Positions 63,614 through 64,000 of a stretch of 64,000 nucleotides of DNA are shown here, in pieces. The notes under the pieces were generated by a model, which worked only from the letters and a program-made list of their open reading frames with translations, had not been told where the DNA came from and did not search any database. A program made the position numbers and the translations under genes. The stretch's first letter is position 1, and every line of letters starts with the position of its first letter. The stretch covers positions 2,611,518-2,675,517 of the forward strand of contig NZ_OY782498.1 in NCBI RefSeq assembly GCF_963677845.1, written 5' to 3'. The DNA comes from an uncultured Pseudodesulfovibrio sp. (lineage in GTDB: Bacteria > Desulfobacterota > Desulfovibrionia > Desulfovibrionales > Desulfovibrionaceae).

Positions 63614-64000
63614 ATGAAACGGACTATGACTCTCTTCATTGCTTTGGCGATCGCACTGTCCATGATCACCACGGCTTTTGCAGGCAATCTCACAGTTGCC
63701 ACAGACACAAACTTCCCCCCGTTTGAATTCAAAGATCCCAAGACCGGCGAACATACCGGTTTCGATGTTGAAATTTGGGCCGCCATTGCCAAGGAAATCG
63801 GCGTACAATATGACCTGCAGCCCATGGCTTTCAAAGGTATCGTTCCCGGCCTGCAGTCTGCACAGCTCGACGCAGGTATTGCTGGCATGTCCATCACCGA
63901 CAAGCGCAAAGAAGTTATCGATTTTTCTGATGGTTACTACGATTCAGGCCTCTTGCTTCTCGTAAAGGCTGACGAAACCGCTATCAAGGATATTAAAACC
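63614..64000 (+). CDS. Amino-acid ABC transporter binding protein (GlnH type), 3' truncated by window edge
   Basis: 129 codons are visible, open to the window end. Start ATG 63614 with GGAGG 6 nt before. Signal peptide 1-23 (AFA-GN). Mature start LTVATDTNFPPFEFKDPKTG, FDVEIWAAIAKEIGV, GIVPGLQSAQLDAGIAGMSIT and DFSDGYYDSGLLLLV are the GlnH/HisJ family ligand motifs (glutamine, polar or aromatic amino acids). The permease and ATPase are expected downstream of the window. Confidence 0.93.
   Translation, partial: MKRTMTLFIALAIALSMITTAFAGNLTVATDTNFPPFEFKDPKTGEHTGFDVEIWAAIAKEIGVQYDLQPMAFKGIVPGLQSAQLDAGIAGMSITDKRKEVIDFSDGYYDSGLLLLVKADETAIKDIKT

Overview
The window most resembles a marine sulfate-reducer-type deltaproteobacterium (Desulfovibrionales, Pseudodesulfovibrio-like). 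This is inferred from gene content: many PAS/Cache sensor kinases, a LytS/LytR-CstA locus, TRAP transport, type III glutamine synthetase, moderate GC, and a selenocysteine-containing redox protein. No rRNA, tRNA, CRISPR array, phage or intact insertion sequence was seen.

Layout. 1-1628: 3' part of a GAF/PAS/GGDEF diguanylate cyclase. 1727-3415: one thioredoxin-like/thioredoxin-reductase fusion whose reading frame crosses an in-frame TGA at the first position of a CPYC-type motif (U-P-Y-C), followed by a bacterial SECIS-like hairpin; ordinary ORF calling splits it in two. 3514-9711: LytR-type regulator, LytS-type kinase, CstA-family transporter, two small unknown proteins and an ArsA-type ATPase. 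9807-14524: TetR regulator behind a large palindromic operator, then a TRAP transporter with two tandem paralogous binding proteins and single dctQ and dctM genes. 14577-15894: gene-free stretch holding two ~330-bp direct repeats with a conserved long hairpin, a GAA microsatellite and shorter palindromic repeats. 15936-18125: hybrid histidine kinase.

18293-32017 is a Tad/Flp pilus island. Flp pilin, prepilin peptidase, CpaB, secretin, small lipoprotein, TadZ, TadA, TadB, TadC and a TPR-SPOR lipoprotein lie on the minus strand; TadE/TadG-type pseudopilins lie on the plus strand. A sigma-54 response regulator sits between, with sigma-54-type promoters facing flp and tadE. 32190-32927 is a TPR protein. 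33006-41925 is a tightly packed minus-strand operon galT-galK-lacI-galM-ABC ATPase-binding protein-two permeases: a complete glucose/galactose-type importer with most of the Leloir pathway (no galE here), preceded by GalR/LacI-type operators.

42273-48522: a periplasmic binding-like protein, a Gfo/Idh/MocA dehydrogenase, a hybrid kinase and a secreted 5'-nucleotidase. 48523-48908 is another repeat-rich gap ending in a 28-bp perfect inverted repeat behind glnN (48909-51092). 51421-53441: a pseudouridine synthase with its overlapping partner gene, and greA. 53845-58544: a BMP-type nucleoside ABC importer. 58631-62950: a receiver-kinase protein facing a Cache-kinase/TorT-like binding protein pair. 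The window ends inside an amino-acid ABC binding protein (63614-64000).

The content is dominated by uptake of organic acids, sugars, nucleosides and amino acids, by signalling, and by surface attachment.
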